Of a stretch of 64,000 bases of DNA, positions 36,537 through 47,925 are shown one piece after another (position 1 is the stretch's first letter; every line of letters begins with the position of its first letter). The translations under genes and the position numbers were made by a program. Source of the stretch: Synaphobranchus kaupii (Eukaryota > Chordata > Actinopteri > Anguilliformes > Synaphobranchidae); contig CM056380.1 in the NCBI GenBank assembly GCA_029718625.1, forward strand, positions 17,798,274-17,862,273. Direction: 5' to 3'. Under the pieces are notes generated by a model. It had not been told where the DNA came from. It saw only the letters and a list, made by a program, of their open reading frames with translations, and made no database searches.

Positions 36537-36617
<81 letters not shown>
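36537..36617. repeat. (CA)n microsatellite inside the Tc1-type element
   Basis: About 40 CA units immediately upstream of the surviving transposase motif. Confidence 0.95.
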
Positions 36618-36618
<1 letters not shown>

Positions 36619-36631
36619 GATAGACCAGAGC

Positions 36632-36800
36632 AGCTCACACGCGTTGTCATATGGGACAATGTCAGTTTCCACCGTGATGCTCTGTTTTGAAGTTGGTTCA
36701 ATGAAACCATTGCCTTTTCATTTCTCAGTCATGCCAAGGGTGGTTGTGTCATTCCAAAAGACACTTCTCCCACTGCTTGGCCAGAGAAAATATAATGTGT
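36632..36800 (+). pseudogene. Transposase remnant of the 35792-37258 element
   Basis: The plus strand reads VVIWDNVSFHRDALF and then a TGA, followed in frame by SWFNETIAFSFL. VVIWDNV.FHR is the second-Asp block also seen in the transposase relic at 20150-20640, so the two belong to related families. The first Asp and the Glu block are not found. Confidence 0.75.
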
Positions 36801-37260
36801 GATGTACATGACAATATGTGGCCTGATCAAGAGCAGAGAGAGACCAGACTAATGTATTTTTGGTTTTACTTCTACATTTTTTGTTTACTCCCAGTAGTTT
36901 TATTTTTTTTTTTCTCCTGTTTGTTTTTATTTTACTTTCTACTACATTTTTGTAAAAAAAACAAAAAAACAATATTTGAGTTGGCCAGTACACTCAAACA
37001 ATACTGAAGCCTAACTAATATAATGGTAATAGTGTCTTTGATTTTTTAAACCAGTGTGTAATTGGCATTTATCATTTGTATTCATTTGTTGTCTAGTGTT
37101 TATTATTTGAAGGAAAAATGTAATTTTGGGATGAGAGTGTATGGTTTTGAAAATGGTGGTTTATTTTGACAAGAGATACATGACGTTTTGCAGAAAGTGT
37201 TGACCGTGTGGGTTTTGCGTTGTGTAAAAAAATGTGTCCAAACAATTGAGAAAAACTGTA

Positions 37261-38099
37261 GTCACTGTCGCCGCCAACATTCACAGACACGGCTTTCGAG
37301 GAGGAAATTGGACCTGACCAAAAGTGTGTCAGCAGAGCGCAGCGTCTGCAATGTGCGGTGAGAGAAAAAGAGGAAGAATATTTAGCAGAAGAGCCGTGTT
37401 TCTGAGAAACCGTGCGCACGCAGGTAAGGACCAAAGAAATTACCGTGTTCAGGGAAACGTTGAGTGCAGAGGTAACTGAAGGGAGAGTCCCTTCTGCTGA
37501 GCTGTGACTAGTGCTTCTATTTTAATACATGCTTTCCCCTCACTTTTTATACAGCATGGAGCAGTTAAATAAGAGGCACATGCTCATTTTGGGGGTGTGG
37601 TTACACAGACTTGTCTGTTGTAGCAGCACCGGTCTTTTCGGGGGTGCTGCTGAAGTAAAGGATTAAAAGGGGTCACCTGCACTTTCTCCCTGTCAGGGGT
37701 GAGCAGCTGCAAGGCCCTTGTCTCCCGGGTTGGATATATTATCTAGAGATCAGTGGGAAGATATGCCCTTTTTCAAGTTCGGTCACACTGCTAGGCGTTG
37801 AGGTACGACATCTTTTCATGGCTGCCACCACCTCGCCCCCCTACAACCCCCCACCCCACAGTGTCTTTCTCTTTAACCCCCCTCCCTTGCAGTGCTGTCA
37901 CTTTGAATGGAGAGAGGGGTCCGATAGCAGGCCACAGCGATCTCCGCCCCTCCTCCTGTCAACATGATTTGGCACGGCCCTCAGGTTCCGGCCTTAACCA
38001 GACACCTTGGATTGCCTACGAAGTGGGCCAAACCAGCTCTCCACCTACACCGGCACCTTTCCCCTAAATAAAACTGGACCACGCCTCCGACTCCAGCAC

Positions 38100-38143
<44 letters not shown>

Positions 38144-40963
38144 GACATGTTGTTAACCTGAGGCACTGGCAAAGGCCACTTAAGACATAAAGAAACCAGG
38201 TGCATCCCACTCTGCCATTTAAAAAAAAAAAACAACACCATCCCAGGTCCCGCTCTCACATATATTGCCTTTAGCAAGATTCCAGTGCACGTGAACTCTG
38301 CCTGCACGACTCTGTCTCTCCAGAAAATCTTTTGCAGAAATCTTGAAGTCCAAGCGATCACATCACAAAGGCTGTATTTTAACTACTCGCTGTTGTGAGG
38401 TTTTTTTCTAAGGCTGTTGATCCGGCAACCTACTGGAACGCAGTATGTAGCTACCGTGAGAAAACAGTGGTGTGTATTTTTGGGAGATCGTTGTTGTAAC
38501 AACAAAGCTGCCTCGTGCCATTGCGTGCAAATAGCCTGATAGGTGTAAAGGGCGACAAGAAGACGTTGTTATGAAGAAATAAGAATATCATTCTGTTTAA
38601 CTCTGCTTTTGTGCCAACGTGCACCTTTCATCCCTTTTTTATGAAAAGACGTATCCACACAAACGGAGCCTTTGTCTGTCACGTGTTCGCAGCGCAGGCA
38701 GCCGTACGCACACACCTTGGCCATGTTGGCAGACATAGCCTCCGGTCAAAGTTTTTTTCTGTGGTTTGTGAAGAGAGCAAGGATCACACCAGTGTTGTCA
38801 TAGGACGGTGACATACTCACTGGTGCAGCAGCAGGGTTTTATTTTATGGTCGGTCAGACAACGTCTGAGAGTGACAGGTGTCGTTTCAAAAACCCGGAGT
38901 CTCCAAACGCGTGACCTCTCTCGCTTGGGGAAAACTGCTAACGCAGTAGAGTGCACTTGAGCGAAGAAGCGTGTTTCACACGGTTTTGTTTCGTTTAGTG
39001 GGTGTTGTGGCTTTGGCTGATTAAAAAGTCCGAGTGGAGCAAGCGGCGTTTAATAGTTTGAACTAACACTGAGGACCACTTCCTGAAACGCACAAAGAAA
39101 TAGGCTACTCGACCTCGACAGCAGCTCACTGCTGTGGACAGATAAGGAGCATTCAAGAAGGTAAAATCGCCCTTGCTTAATACCAGTCTGTTATTTTAAC
39201 GTATTTAATGCTTTCGGAAAAATTACTAAAATCATTAGTCTATTTGTTATATCGACGTTTACTCTTTTACTGACTTAAAACCAAACTGGGCTTTATTATT
39301 TATTATTAGCATATTGAAAGTATACTTGAATTTATTCTTTTGAATAGCACCTTTGTGTATGCAACAAATAATTTAGGCTACAAATATTTTGTATGTTAAG
39401 TGAACCCATCTAGCACAGGTTGTAGGCTACAGTGTTTCGCTCTTAGAAGCGAGTGTTATTTCTCAGATGAAGATAAGCAAATATCACGTTTTCAGTTTTT
39501 GTTTCTCAGCATTGCGCTTCTGTCGTTTTTTAATTTCCTTTTTATATTTATTGATTTAGGCTACACTTGCCTAGTTTTGATTCAGTTTTTTTTTTTTTTT
39601 TGATGCATTTCCTTTGGTTGTCATGACATTACGCTACATGGTCTTCGGTGAGTGAATAGTTCCGAGCACTTTCCTTGGTTTATCTCTAAACTAATCTTTC
39701 AGAGTAGGCTAATAGTAATTTCACCTGCTTGAAGATTGTGGAATTTAGCCTTCAGGGCTAAGACGTCCCAACGTCTCCAATAAGGTAGCGTGGCGGTTAT
39801 TACCTTCAGGTTATCTGGGCTATAGCCGCGGTTCACTTCGTTTGTCCAGACCCGCAACGTAGTAGGCTAGCCTACAAGCTAAGGCGTCGAAATTATGATT
39901 TATGACTGAAATAATGGTACGTAGTAAGCTAATTAGCCAAAACTTCGTTTTTTTGTTGTTTTTTTGGGGAAAATAACGCCACTTTTCTATTTAATAATCT
40001 TCTAGAATGTGCAATTTGCGAGAGAGAAAAAAAACGGACAGTCTCTAAATAGTTTGTAGCTAGAGAAAAATGGCCATGTCCGACCAATTTTAAGGTCCAT
40101 ACTTACAGGTGCTGAAATAGCCTACGGAGAGCGCTGCCGCTTAGCTCGCCTTAAATGGCCCAGAGTTCAGAGCCCATTCGGGCTGGGCTACAGACATGTA
40201 TGATCAGCGATAAGTGTTTGGTGACGAACCGCAATGTTCTGTTTGCCTAACTTAGTGACCGAATGTTGTTGAACACCTTGGTTCAAGAGTAGCCTAACTA
40301 ACTCAAGAATTGACAAATGCCTCAAAAGCATATTAGATTAATATGTGTATCCCGCCATGAATTTTCATAGCAACGGTCAACCTTATTCTTGGTAGGCCTA
40401 ATGCTGACAGGGTGAACAGCACGCCGAGATCGAGATCTGTCCTACGCAGCTTCAACTCTTTGTTTGTGTGGTGATACAGTGACATGATGACAGTAACTCA
40501 AACCCAAAGCCAAGATTGTATTAGAAAGGGTTGTGGTATGACGTTTAGAATGCGAATTCGACCTTTGTCAGATTTGTCATAACTTTACGGGAATTGTATT
40601 GCAGACACACACTGTAGCCTACTGTGTCGGATATGGCTTTTCATGTTATCATTGTTGGTCTGTGCGGGTGCACTGCTCACATCATATCAAGTTCACAGTG
40701 CATGTGTCATGTGTATTGTTTGTTTTACACATTTGTATTAACTAGCCTATGCATTTGCAAAAGTGAATTAATATGTAAAATGATCGCATGAATTATTTTT
40801 TTTTTAATCTGTTGTATTTTCCCACGCATAAGCAGTTGAAAAATGACGCACCAACGATGCACTTGCTCACAAAGCACCGATTGTTATATTATGTAGCTTC
40901 AACATTCAACTCAACGCCGGGACTTCTGGCGGTGGCAGTGTAGTAGCCTATAGCCTAACGCTA
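37261..40963. other. Non-coding stretch, possible upstream regulatory DNA
   Basis: Contains a (CA)20-like array at 38101-38141 and an A run at 38220-38231. A GC-balanced, repeat-free stretch at 38880-39160 ends CATTCAAGAAG/GTAAAAT, a weak donor. It could be a non-coding first exon for a gene on the right, but nothing confirms this. Confidence 0.35.
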
Positions 40964-41922
40964 CTTTCACATCGGGTGCGCATGAGCGCCAGTTTGCCGC
41001 TATGGTCAGCGCAAGCAGAGAGCGAAGCGGCAAAAACAATCCATATCCGGGACGGGTATTTTAAAAGCCACTTTATACCAGTCATTTTACAAGAATCTTT
41101 GTCATGTAGGCTACGTGAGTTTGGAGCAACGAAAGACCCTCGCCCTTGTTCAGCTGCACCACTTTTTTTTTGGCTTCCTCTCCTTTATATATCGGTCCCT
41201 CAAGTTTTTCCACCTTTTCCTGCATTGTTCCTCTACACATACAAGCAGAAATACAAGCACAAAATCCGGTTATTATTTACATGTGATTTAATTTCATTGA
41301 GTATTGCCCACAACATTAACGTGATCCACATTGAACCAGGACAGGGAGATAGCTGGTCACTTCGTTTTCAGGGTCTCTGCTCTTCTCCACTTTTTCTAAT
41401 TGCTTTCGAACGTGAAATGTATACCGTTCTAAACAAAGAAAAAACACTTATCTACTGACCGTAATATACTAGAATGCCATCCTGGCTATCGATAGTTAAC
41501 GTAGCGAGCTAGCGCAGCCTGGTAATAATCTGGTAGATATCAATGTAGTAGTGCTTATTTGTTACAAACCTGGTATCCCCAATTGGAAACTTTAGTGTGT
41601 TTCGCCAAGCAAAGTTTTTTTAATTTACATTACCTACGGTAGTCCCGCAAGTTCGACTGGTATAACTTGGGGAATTCGGTCACGCACATAATCAATTTCT
41701 CATCCATTTTGTTCGCGAAGTTGGTCCGTTCAATACCGCCCACTCTCTAGCTATTGCATGCGCTTTGAAAGGTCAGCGACTGGAGGGGTCAAAGTTGAAT
41801 TTGGTTGAACTTTGAGCGCAGTGGAGATGCGCTGCGCTCACCGCTTACCAGAGCGCAAAGCGGAAAACGACTCTCAATTGATATCAACGGCACTTGCCGC
41901 CTATGCGCGGCCAATGTGAAAG
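40964..41922. mobile_element. DNA transposon with CTTTCACAT ends
   Basis: The left end is CTTTCACATCGGGTGCGCAT. The right end, inverted, is CTTTCACATTGGCCGCGCAT. Both continue with related GCGC.AGTTTGCCGC / GGCGGCAAGTGCCG text. The interior shows no recognisable transposase; the 160-codon ORF at 40976-41458 starts inside the left TIR and is judged accidental. The superfamily is not assigned. Confidence 0.6.
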
Positions 41923-41927
41923 CAGAT

Positions 41928-42140
41928 GGTTCGCGCGCTGGGCTTGTAACCCAAATGTTACAGGTTTGAGTCCCCGGTAGGCTGTTTCCCCCATGAAAAA
42001 CTGAACCTATGAAATTGAACCCGAACTTCTTCAGTGTGTATACTATACAGCTGTTTAAATGGGTGGCCTACTGTAGCCTACAAAAGCTGTGTTAGTCGCT
42101 CTGATTAAGATTGTTTGCTAAATGCCTGTAATGTCATATC
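41928..42140 (+). mobile_element. V-SINE-like SINE, 5'-truncated
   Basis: The tRNA-like head is GCGCGCTGGGCTTGTAACCC, with a B-box-like GGTTTGAGTCC, and lacks the first bases. The tail GTCGCTCTGATTAAGATTGT and TTGCTAAATGCCTGTAATGT is the family signature. It abuts the end of the transposon at 41922. Confidence 0.7.
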
Positions 42141-44140
42141 AGCTGTGAGTTTGTCCAATAGGCAGTGTATTTTAGCTACTGTAGGCTATCCTTAGGGGGT
42201 TTGAGTACTTTAACTAGGACAGTACACTATTGCCATGGTATAAACGGGCGGAAAACAAAACCTGCAGACTCTGCAACCCTCTAGGACTGGATTTCAACCC
42301 AGTGAAAATAGTCTCGTGATTTGTTGGCCAATACCTCAAAACCGAAGGCAGTTCACTTCACAAATAAGGGCAACATACAATCGCTGAATTATACCCTTTG
42401 TGATGCTATAATCGCCCCCCAGTTAGAGCCTACATTTTACCTGCATTGTCTTTCTCAGCGAGGCGTTAAGTCAGATAGACATAATAACGCCAGAGTAGGC
42501 TACAGTCATCGCTGATGAGACCTGATAATCCAACGACCTAGATTAAATTTTTCTAAAAGGTGAGTCAATACAAGAACGGGAAATCAAAGTGTCTTTGAAG
42601 AGTCAGTGAAAGTTCATGTAATAAGTTCACGACCTAACCTCGCCGTGCATGCATGCGAGAGATGGGTTGAATACGTCTGAGGGAGAGAGAGATAGCGTGC
42701 GATCTGCGTGCTGATACTCTCGGCCTCCGCCGCGAAATGAGCAGAATGCGTGCTATCTCGCCGATACTTCCGATCTCGCCAATTTAAAAAAAAATGTGTG
42801 GGAAAAGAAGACACACGGCTGCTCCTCATGCAGGCAGGCTCTCAGTTTGTGGCTCTGATGGCTTTATCTGCAGACCTTGGTTGTCTCTGTCGCCAGTTCG
42901 CTACGTTTTGCAAAACAAGCTTGAGACACTTTTGGCTCAGGAATGCGAGAAGAGCTGAAGGCCAGGCGGTGCCCGTACCCCCCCCCCCCCCCCCCCCCCC
43001 CCTTACACTCCCCTCCTCCCCCATTAAGCAGAATAGGGACATTCTTTACCACAACTAGACTTGAATGGGACAATAGAATGGGAGCCGTTAAGGGAAGTCG
43101 AAAGAGGTGTGTCTCTCCCTTGTTCAATAAAAAAAGCCAGTGTGCCGCACATGCACATACTGGGAAGTTAAGCAACTTCTCATATTTATTAATTTATTTT
43201 TGCCTGCAAAGTCAACCCCCCTAGATTTTGAACCCGGCCTTGTGTTTGCCTGCAGAGCAGCCGACAGCATCTGCACTGAATTTTTTTAGGTGCTTTGTCC
43301 TGTGCATGTGTGTGTGTGTGTGTGTGTGGCAGGGGGGTGAGTTTCTACCTGGTGGAGAAGTGTGAAATATGCATTCTGAAGTTTGAGTAGCTGGAGTAGG
43401 CCTGTTGCATGCTGGGACATGCCGTGCCTTATCACTGTGGATTATCACACAGAGGCAGCTCAGCTTGCGGTGCAGATGTGGGTCTGCCGTCTGCACAACA
43501 TGGGACACGTTGTCTTCATTGAGATATATGAGTTTTTTTTAACACTACCACAAATGGGTTTTTGTTTTCATCCCACAAATCATCCGTTTATGGGGGGAAG
43601 AGCTATATAACCCAAACAATGCGTTTTTAGAAAAACTTAAGTTCTGTGAGGGCTGAGGGGTTGTCATGGTTTCCCAAATTCTCTTTCTGTGGGGGCTCGG
43701 TCGAAGCATGTCCCCACGGTGACAGGATTGGGTTAAGGAACACAAAAAGAAAAGATAAAGCATCCCAAGCACACTTCCCATCTTATTTCCTGCAATTTGC
43801 TGTGTGGGGTTAGAATATGATATGCCTCCTCTTGTGTGTGTGTGTGTGTGAGAGAGAGAGATCTGTTTTGATTTTCACCAACACAGTAAACTGTTCAGTG
43901 TAAAACCAGATTGAGAACTTTTACCTTTAATAGAGTAAAACATTTAATTTAGTCCCTATTGTACTAAATAACAACAGTTTGATTCTAGAAGATGTAACAC
44001 AAAGAATTGTACAGTTGCCTTGTGCTCTCAGGTCCTTGTAGGTTGTGTAGATCAGGGATCTAAAACTCAGTTGATTACCTAAAAAGTCCACACACAATGT
44101 TCCCAAGGCCTGAACTTGCTGATGACTGAAAGGTGTCTGT
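42141..44140. other. Non-coding stretch with a C tract
   Basis: 25 consecutive C lie at 42978-43002, with short GT arrays at 43308-43328 and 43836-43852. No gene is recognised. Confidence 0.45.
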
Positions 44141-44316
44141 GGGCCTGATTTTATAAGTCCTTTAGCATGTGCAAAACCTTTTAGCGCATGCAAAACCAAT
44201 AACATGACCAATGATTGGCCATGGTATTTGTTTTGCACCAATCATTGGTTGTATTATTAGTTTCGCCTGTGCTAAAAGATTTTGCTCATGCTAAAGGTCT
44301 TAGTAAATACAGGCCC
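44141..44316. mobile_element. Palindromic MITE, GGGCCTG ends
   Basis: The left arm is GGGCCTGATTTTATAAGTCC TTTAGCATG. The right arm, inverted, is GGGCCTGTATTTACTAAGAC CTTTAGCATG. If the element is taken as GGCCTG...CAGGCC, the flanks are CTGTG on both sides (5 bp), which would fit a 5-bp-duplicating hAT group. A second hairpin, ACCAATGATTGG / ACCAATCATTGG, lies in the centre. Confidence 0.8.
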
Positions 44317-44761
44317 TGTGACGCTCCAGGACTTGTGTTTGAGACCCCTGGTGGAGAGTATGGGTATGGCACTCCTCGCGTAGCTGACGACCTTGGAAGC
44401 GTAATCGGCATCCAGAGGATGTTTGTTCCGTTATCACGATAAGACCAGCAGCTCAGGGGCATCAGCTGTGTGTTACTTTCCCAAGTTAATTTGTGAAACC
44501 TGAAATACATTATTGGACGTTATTTTAATACTAAAGTGTAAAGTTCAGAATAGTATTAATGGCATTATTTAATTAGATGTCACTGTACAGTTTGATTATA
44601 TTTTTGGACGGAGAGTGTTCCGTACACAGAAATACTCGAACCTTCCGTGTTGTGTGCTGAATGGCAAAATAATATGTGATATGTACCATTACTGAAAGTA
44701 CTGAACATTTCCAATTTTAATTTGGAAAATGAGTACCATTTTTACCTGGAGTTGCATTCAT

Positions 44762-44983
44762 ATTTTTTATTTAGCAGACAAAAACAGTCTCATCGAAAGC
44801 AACATATGCAGCTTACATTCAACATGTAATCCATTAATTCAGCTGTTTTTTTTTTGTTCAGCTACTTTAGTTTAAGTACCATGTGCAAGGGTACAAGTGG
44901 TAATGTCCTACTAGTATCAAACCTGCAACCTCTTGATAATAAGTCACGTCCTCTAACTAACCCAAATACTACACTACCACCTC
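44762..44983 (-). mobile_element. Degenerate V-SINE-like SINE
   Basis: Minus-strand head near 44983 (GGTGGTAGTGTAGTATTTGG), decayed B-box near 44920, GTGCAAGG core near 44885, and tail TTTAGCAGAC near 44775. Confidence 0.6.
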
Positions 44984-46012
44984 CATTTAAAAGGCATTGG
45001 TAATTAGGGTCACAGGCCAATCGCGGCTATGTATGGGGAGTTTAGAAGCTCAAATTTCTGTGTCCATTCATATTTTATACAGCGGGGTAGCTTGGCTTCA
45101 AATACCCAGGCTCGCTACAGTAGCTATGCCCAGATAACCCTACAGCCATATGCAGGGTAAAAAAGAATGAGGGAATAGTCATTTTAAACGTTGCACACAA
45201 CAACACATTTATGATTTTAGAACTAGTCGGGTTCTTTTCACTGTATTTTTTTGGTTTTGTGCAGAAGATTGGAGGGGGTGATTAGACAGATGTGTTGCAG
45301 GGGGGATTTCTGCTGTGTTATTCGGTGCATTTCGTATTATCATCGTATCAATTCCTGGGTCAAAGGTAGCATTTATCCTCTGTACTAAAAGATCAGTTAT
45401 GATGTAAAAGAAAACAAACAAAGAAAAAGCCCCAAACAATAATTTTGCTTTAGCGCAAACACAAATCCAAGCCACTCCTGACGAGTTATGGCAGGATTGC
45501 ATTTAAAGGCCTTTACTGTAATTGCAAGTCCAAATATGAATACAAGACGTCAGCGGCAAAGTATCGGTCTACACCTACAGTAAAGCTCACGACAGGAAGC
45601 CTGCAGCCAGGCTTCGCCCAAGAACAAACCCAAGGCTGTATATTTAAAGACAGTTGCCAAAATAACACATTGGACACCCCCACGGTACAGAGCAAAAATA
45701 GCTGTTTTTTCCTCACACTATTTACTCCTGTCCTGGGTGCTTCCATGTCAGCTCTCCTGTCACTGCATTGCATTTGTTTATCAAAGGGGTCTTCCAGTTC
45801 CAGTCAGGGGGCCTCAAAACCCAAACCCGCATGGATTTGTGGGCTTAATAAGTCAATAAATAAATTTGTCAACACGTGGTGTTTGTGTTAGATTACATTA
45901 TGATAGTTTGGCAGGCGCTCTTATGCAGTGTGACGAACAGTGGTGGAGAACGTCAGTTTTACTCTCACGAATACAAAAATGTGGCTTCATCAAGAAGGCA
46001 CAGGTGCCCATT
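44984..46012. other. Non-coding stretch
   Basis: No gene is recognised. A fragment of the SINE tail motif lies at 45893-45935 (GGCAGGCGCTCTTATGCAG). Confidence 0.45.
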
Positions 46013-46554
46013 TACACTGCCTGGCCAAAAAAAAAGTCGCACGCTCTAATATTTTGTTGGACCGCCTTTAGCTTTGATTACGGCGCACATTCGTTGTGGC
46101 ATTGTTTCGACAACCTTATGCAACGTCACAACATTTATTTCCGTCCAGAGTTGAATTAATTTTTGGCCTAGATCTTGTATTTATGGCTGGAGAGTCGGAC
46201 CACTCCTTAAAGTCTTCTCCAGCACATCCCAAAGACTTTCAATGGGGTTAAGGTCAGGACTCTGGTGGCCAATTCATGTGTGAAAATGATTCCTCATGCT
46301 CCCTGAACCACTCTTTCACAATTTGAGCCCCATGAATCTTGACATTGTCGTCCTGGAATATGCCCATTGATGGGATAACCTGGTCATTCAGTACATTCAG
46401 GTGCTGACTTCATTTTATTGTTGCATAACGTTGCTGAGCCTAGACCTGACCAATTGAAGCAACCCCAGATCATAACACTGCCGCCAGAGGCTTGTACAGT
46501 GGGCACTATGCATGACGGGTGCAATGGTGAGTTTTTTTTTGGCCAGGTAGTGTA
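46013..46554 (-). mobile_element. Tc1-like internal-deletion element, TA duplication
   Basis: The element 46015-46552 (538 bp) has termini CACTGCCTGGCCAAAAAAAA and, inverted, CACTACCTGGCCAAAAAAAA, both flanked by TA. On the minus strand near 46262-46203 it still encodes [18 protein letters not shown], the catalytic-Glu block of Tc1 transposases. The rest of the gene is mostly deleted, so it can only move in trans. Confidence 0.88.
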
Positions 46555-46847
46555 TAATCACCAAGTGTAATGTTAACCTAGCAAACACCAATTTGTAGAG
46601 TACCAAGAAGGTAGGATTAGACAGAAAATTTGCAATCGGGTGACAAATTACGTACCTTCTTACACAGCTATACCTACAGGTAGCCAGGGGAGGGAGCCGA
46701 GAAGGGGACAGACATGGCTAAATCAGGGGAGGTTGTAGATTGGAGCAGCAGAAATCTCCTGGTGGAGGCAGGACGGAGTTTATCAGCACCCGGACTAGGA
46801 GCTGAGGAGGGAAGGGTTTTCCGGATGTTTCACAGGAGGAATCTGCC

Positions 46848-46852
46848 AAAAA
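46848..46852 (-). terminator. Pol III terminator of tRNA-Gly
   Basis: TTTTT on the minus strand, 8 bases after the tRNA 3' end. Confidence 0.8.
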
Positions 46853-46859
46853 GGGATCT

Positions 46860-46930
46860 TGCATTGGCCGGGAATCGAACCCGGGCCTCCCGCGTGGCAG
46901 GCGAGAATTCTACCACTGAACCACCAATGC
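46860..46930 (-). tRNA. tRNA-Gly (GCC)
   Basis: 71 bases on the minus strand, beginning GCATTGGTGGTTCAGTGGTA. The acceptor stem GCATTGG/CCAATGC is perfect. The A-box TGGTTCAGTGGTAGA and B-box GGTTCGATTCC are intact, the anticodon loop is CTGCCACG with anticodon GCC, and the discriminator base is A at 46860. A run of five T follows at 46852-46848 as the pol III terminator. There is no intron and no A-rich tail, so this looks like a genuine gene rather than a SINE. Confidence 0.95.
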
Positions 46931-47837
46931 TTAGTCATAAAGGCTACCACAGAATCATGTGTGATAGATACAAGTCCAGCATGTCGCCATAGAAACAGGA
47001 GCATCGTGTGATAGGATTTTATTCAGGCCCCTGTGCTTAGCCTGAATGGTCTACTGAGACTCTCCTTTATTTCAATTTTATTTATTTTATTTTTTTGAGA
47101 CTCTCTGCTTGCTGAAACTCCCTGCAGGTCCCACCATGGCCTCCAGCCCACTCATTAAATGAAGCGCAGTAGTGTTCAGACCGCAATAACTCTTATATAA
47201 CACAGGAAAGAGTGTTTACTCATACTGATTCACGCTACATGAATCATTAAGGAGGGTTAATTATTCACTTTGGAAAGTACTAGTGTCTGCGTGCAGTGAA
47301 CGTGAAAGTGTGTATGCATTAAAGCACCCTAATGAGAGTACGTCTAGTGGCAAGACGACAGAAACAACGTCCTTCTAAATATTCTCTTTTAATAGGCTGC
47401 TGGGTAGCTCTTCCTGTGAAGGCACTGTTCTAGCGCGTGGATGGTCTGGTGGTGTATCTGGACTGTGTTGATTGTTGCCGGGAGCCGCGCTGGGCAATGC
47501 TCACAATTGGCGCTGTCGTCACTCTGGGAAAGGGAAGGCTTAAGTCGCGCAGCGCTGACCCCTACTAGTCTATCGTGCACCTGCAGTTCGCCTGTTGAGC
47601 TACACGCTGACACCCTCCCCGGGCGACGCTCTGGCATGTTGTCGTGAAGGAATGAGCATTTTGGGTGTTTGATGACAGTTTACGTGCTTGGTTTGGTATC
47701 CTGGCGACCGCAGGTCACAATACCAGTCAGAGAATGTGGTTGAAAGAGTTGTGAGGGTTGGCATTTTCTCACTATGGAAAATTAGATTGTGGTTAACTGG
47801 TGTAAAGAGATATGCTGTTTGTTTTTGATTCTTGCAG
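46931..47837. other. Non-coding stretch upstream of the GPCR gene
   Basis: No repeat family or exon is identified. It ends in the polypyrimidine tract and acceptor TTGATTCTTGCAG that precedes the first coding exon. Confidence 0.45.
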
Positions 47838-47925
47838 GGGGTCAAAGGTCATTCCACTGCAATGGAAAGAGGCAAATCAAAAGGGGTCTTGGAATTGGCT
47901 CTTTGTCTGGCCCTGCTTGGACTGG
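47838..47925 (+). CDS. GPCR exon with start codon and signal peptide
   Basis: The ATG at 47862 opens [20 protein letters not shown], a basic N-region followed by a hydrophobic core. A good acceptor (TTGATTCTTGCAG) ends at 47837, so 24 bases of 5' UTR precede the ATG and at least one upstream non-coding exon is expected. The donor is GTGAGT. Confidence 0.85.

Larger units (their letters stand above)
35790..37260 (+). mobile_element. Tc1-type transposon, decayed, TA duplication
   Basis: The element 35792-37258 (1467 bp) has termini CAGTTTTCCTCAATTGTTTA and, inverted at the right, CAGTTTTTCTCAATTGTTTG. The match is 23 of 25 bases, and TA flanks both sides. It has the size of a full Tc1-type element. 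Only a remnant of the transposase is readable (36632-36730), just beyond a (CA)n array that has replaced or invaded the coding part. Confidence 0.85.

Noticed and set aside
40976..41458. 160-codon plus-strand ORF
   Set aside because: It begins inside the left terminus of the transposon at 40964-41922 and resembles no transposase.
41928..41990. tRNA-Thr-like gene
   Set aside because: The 5' acceptor strand is missing and the downstream text is the body and tail of a V-SINE-like element.
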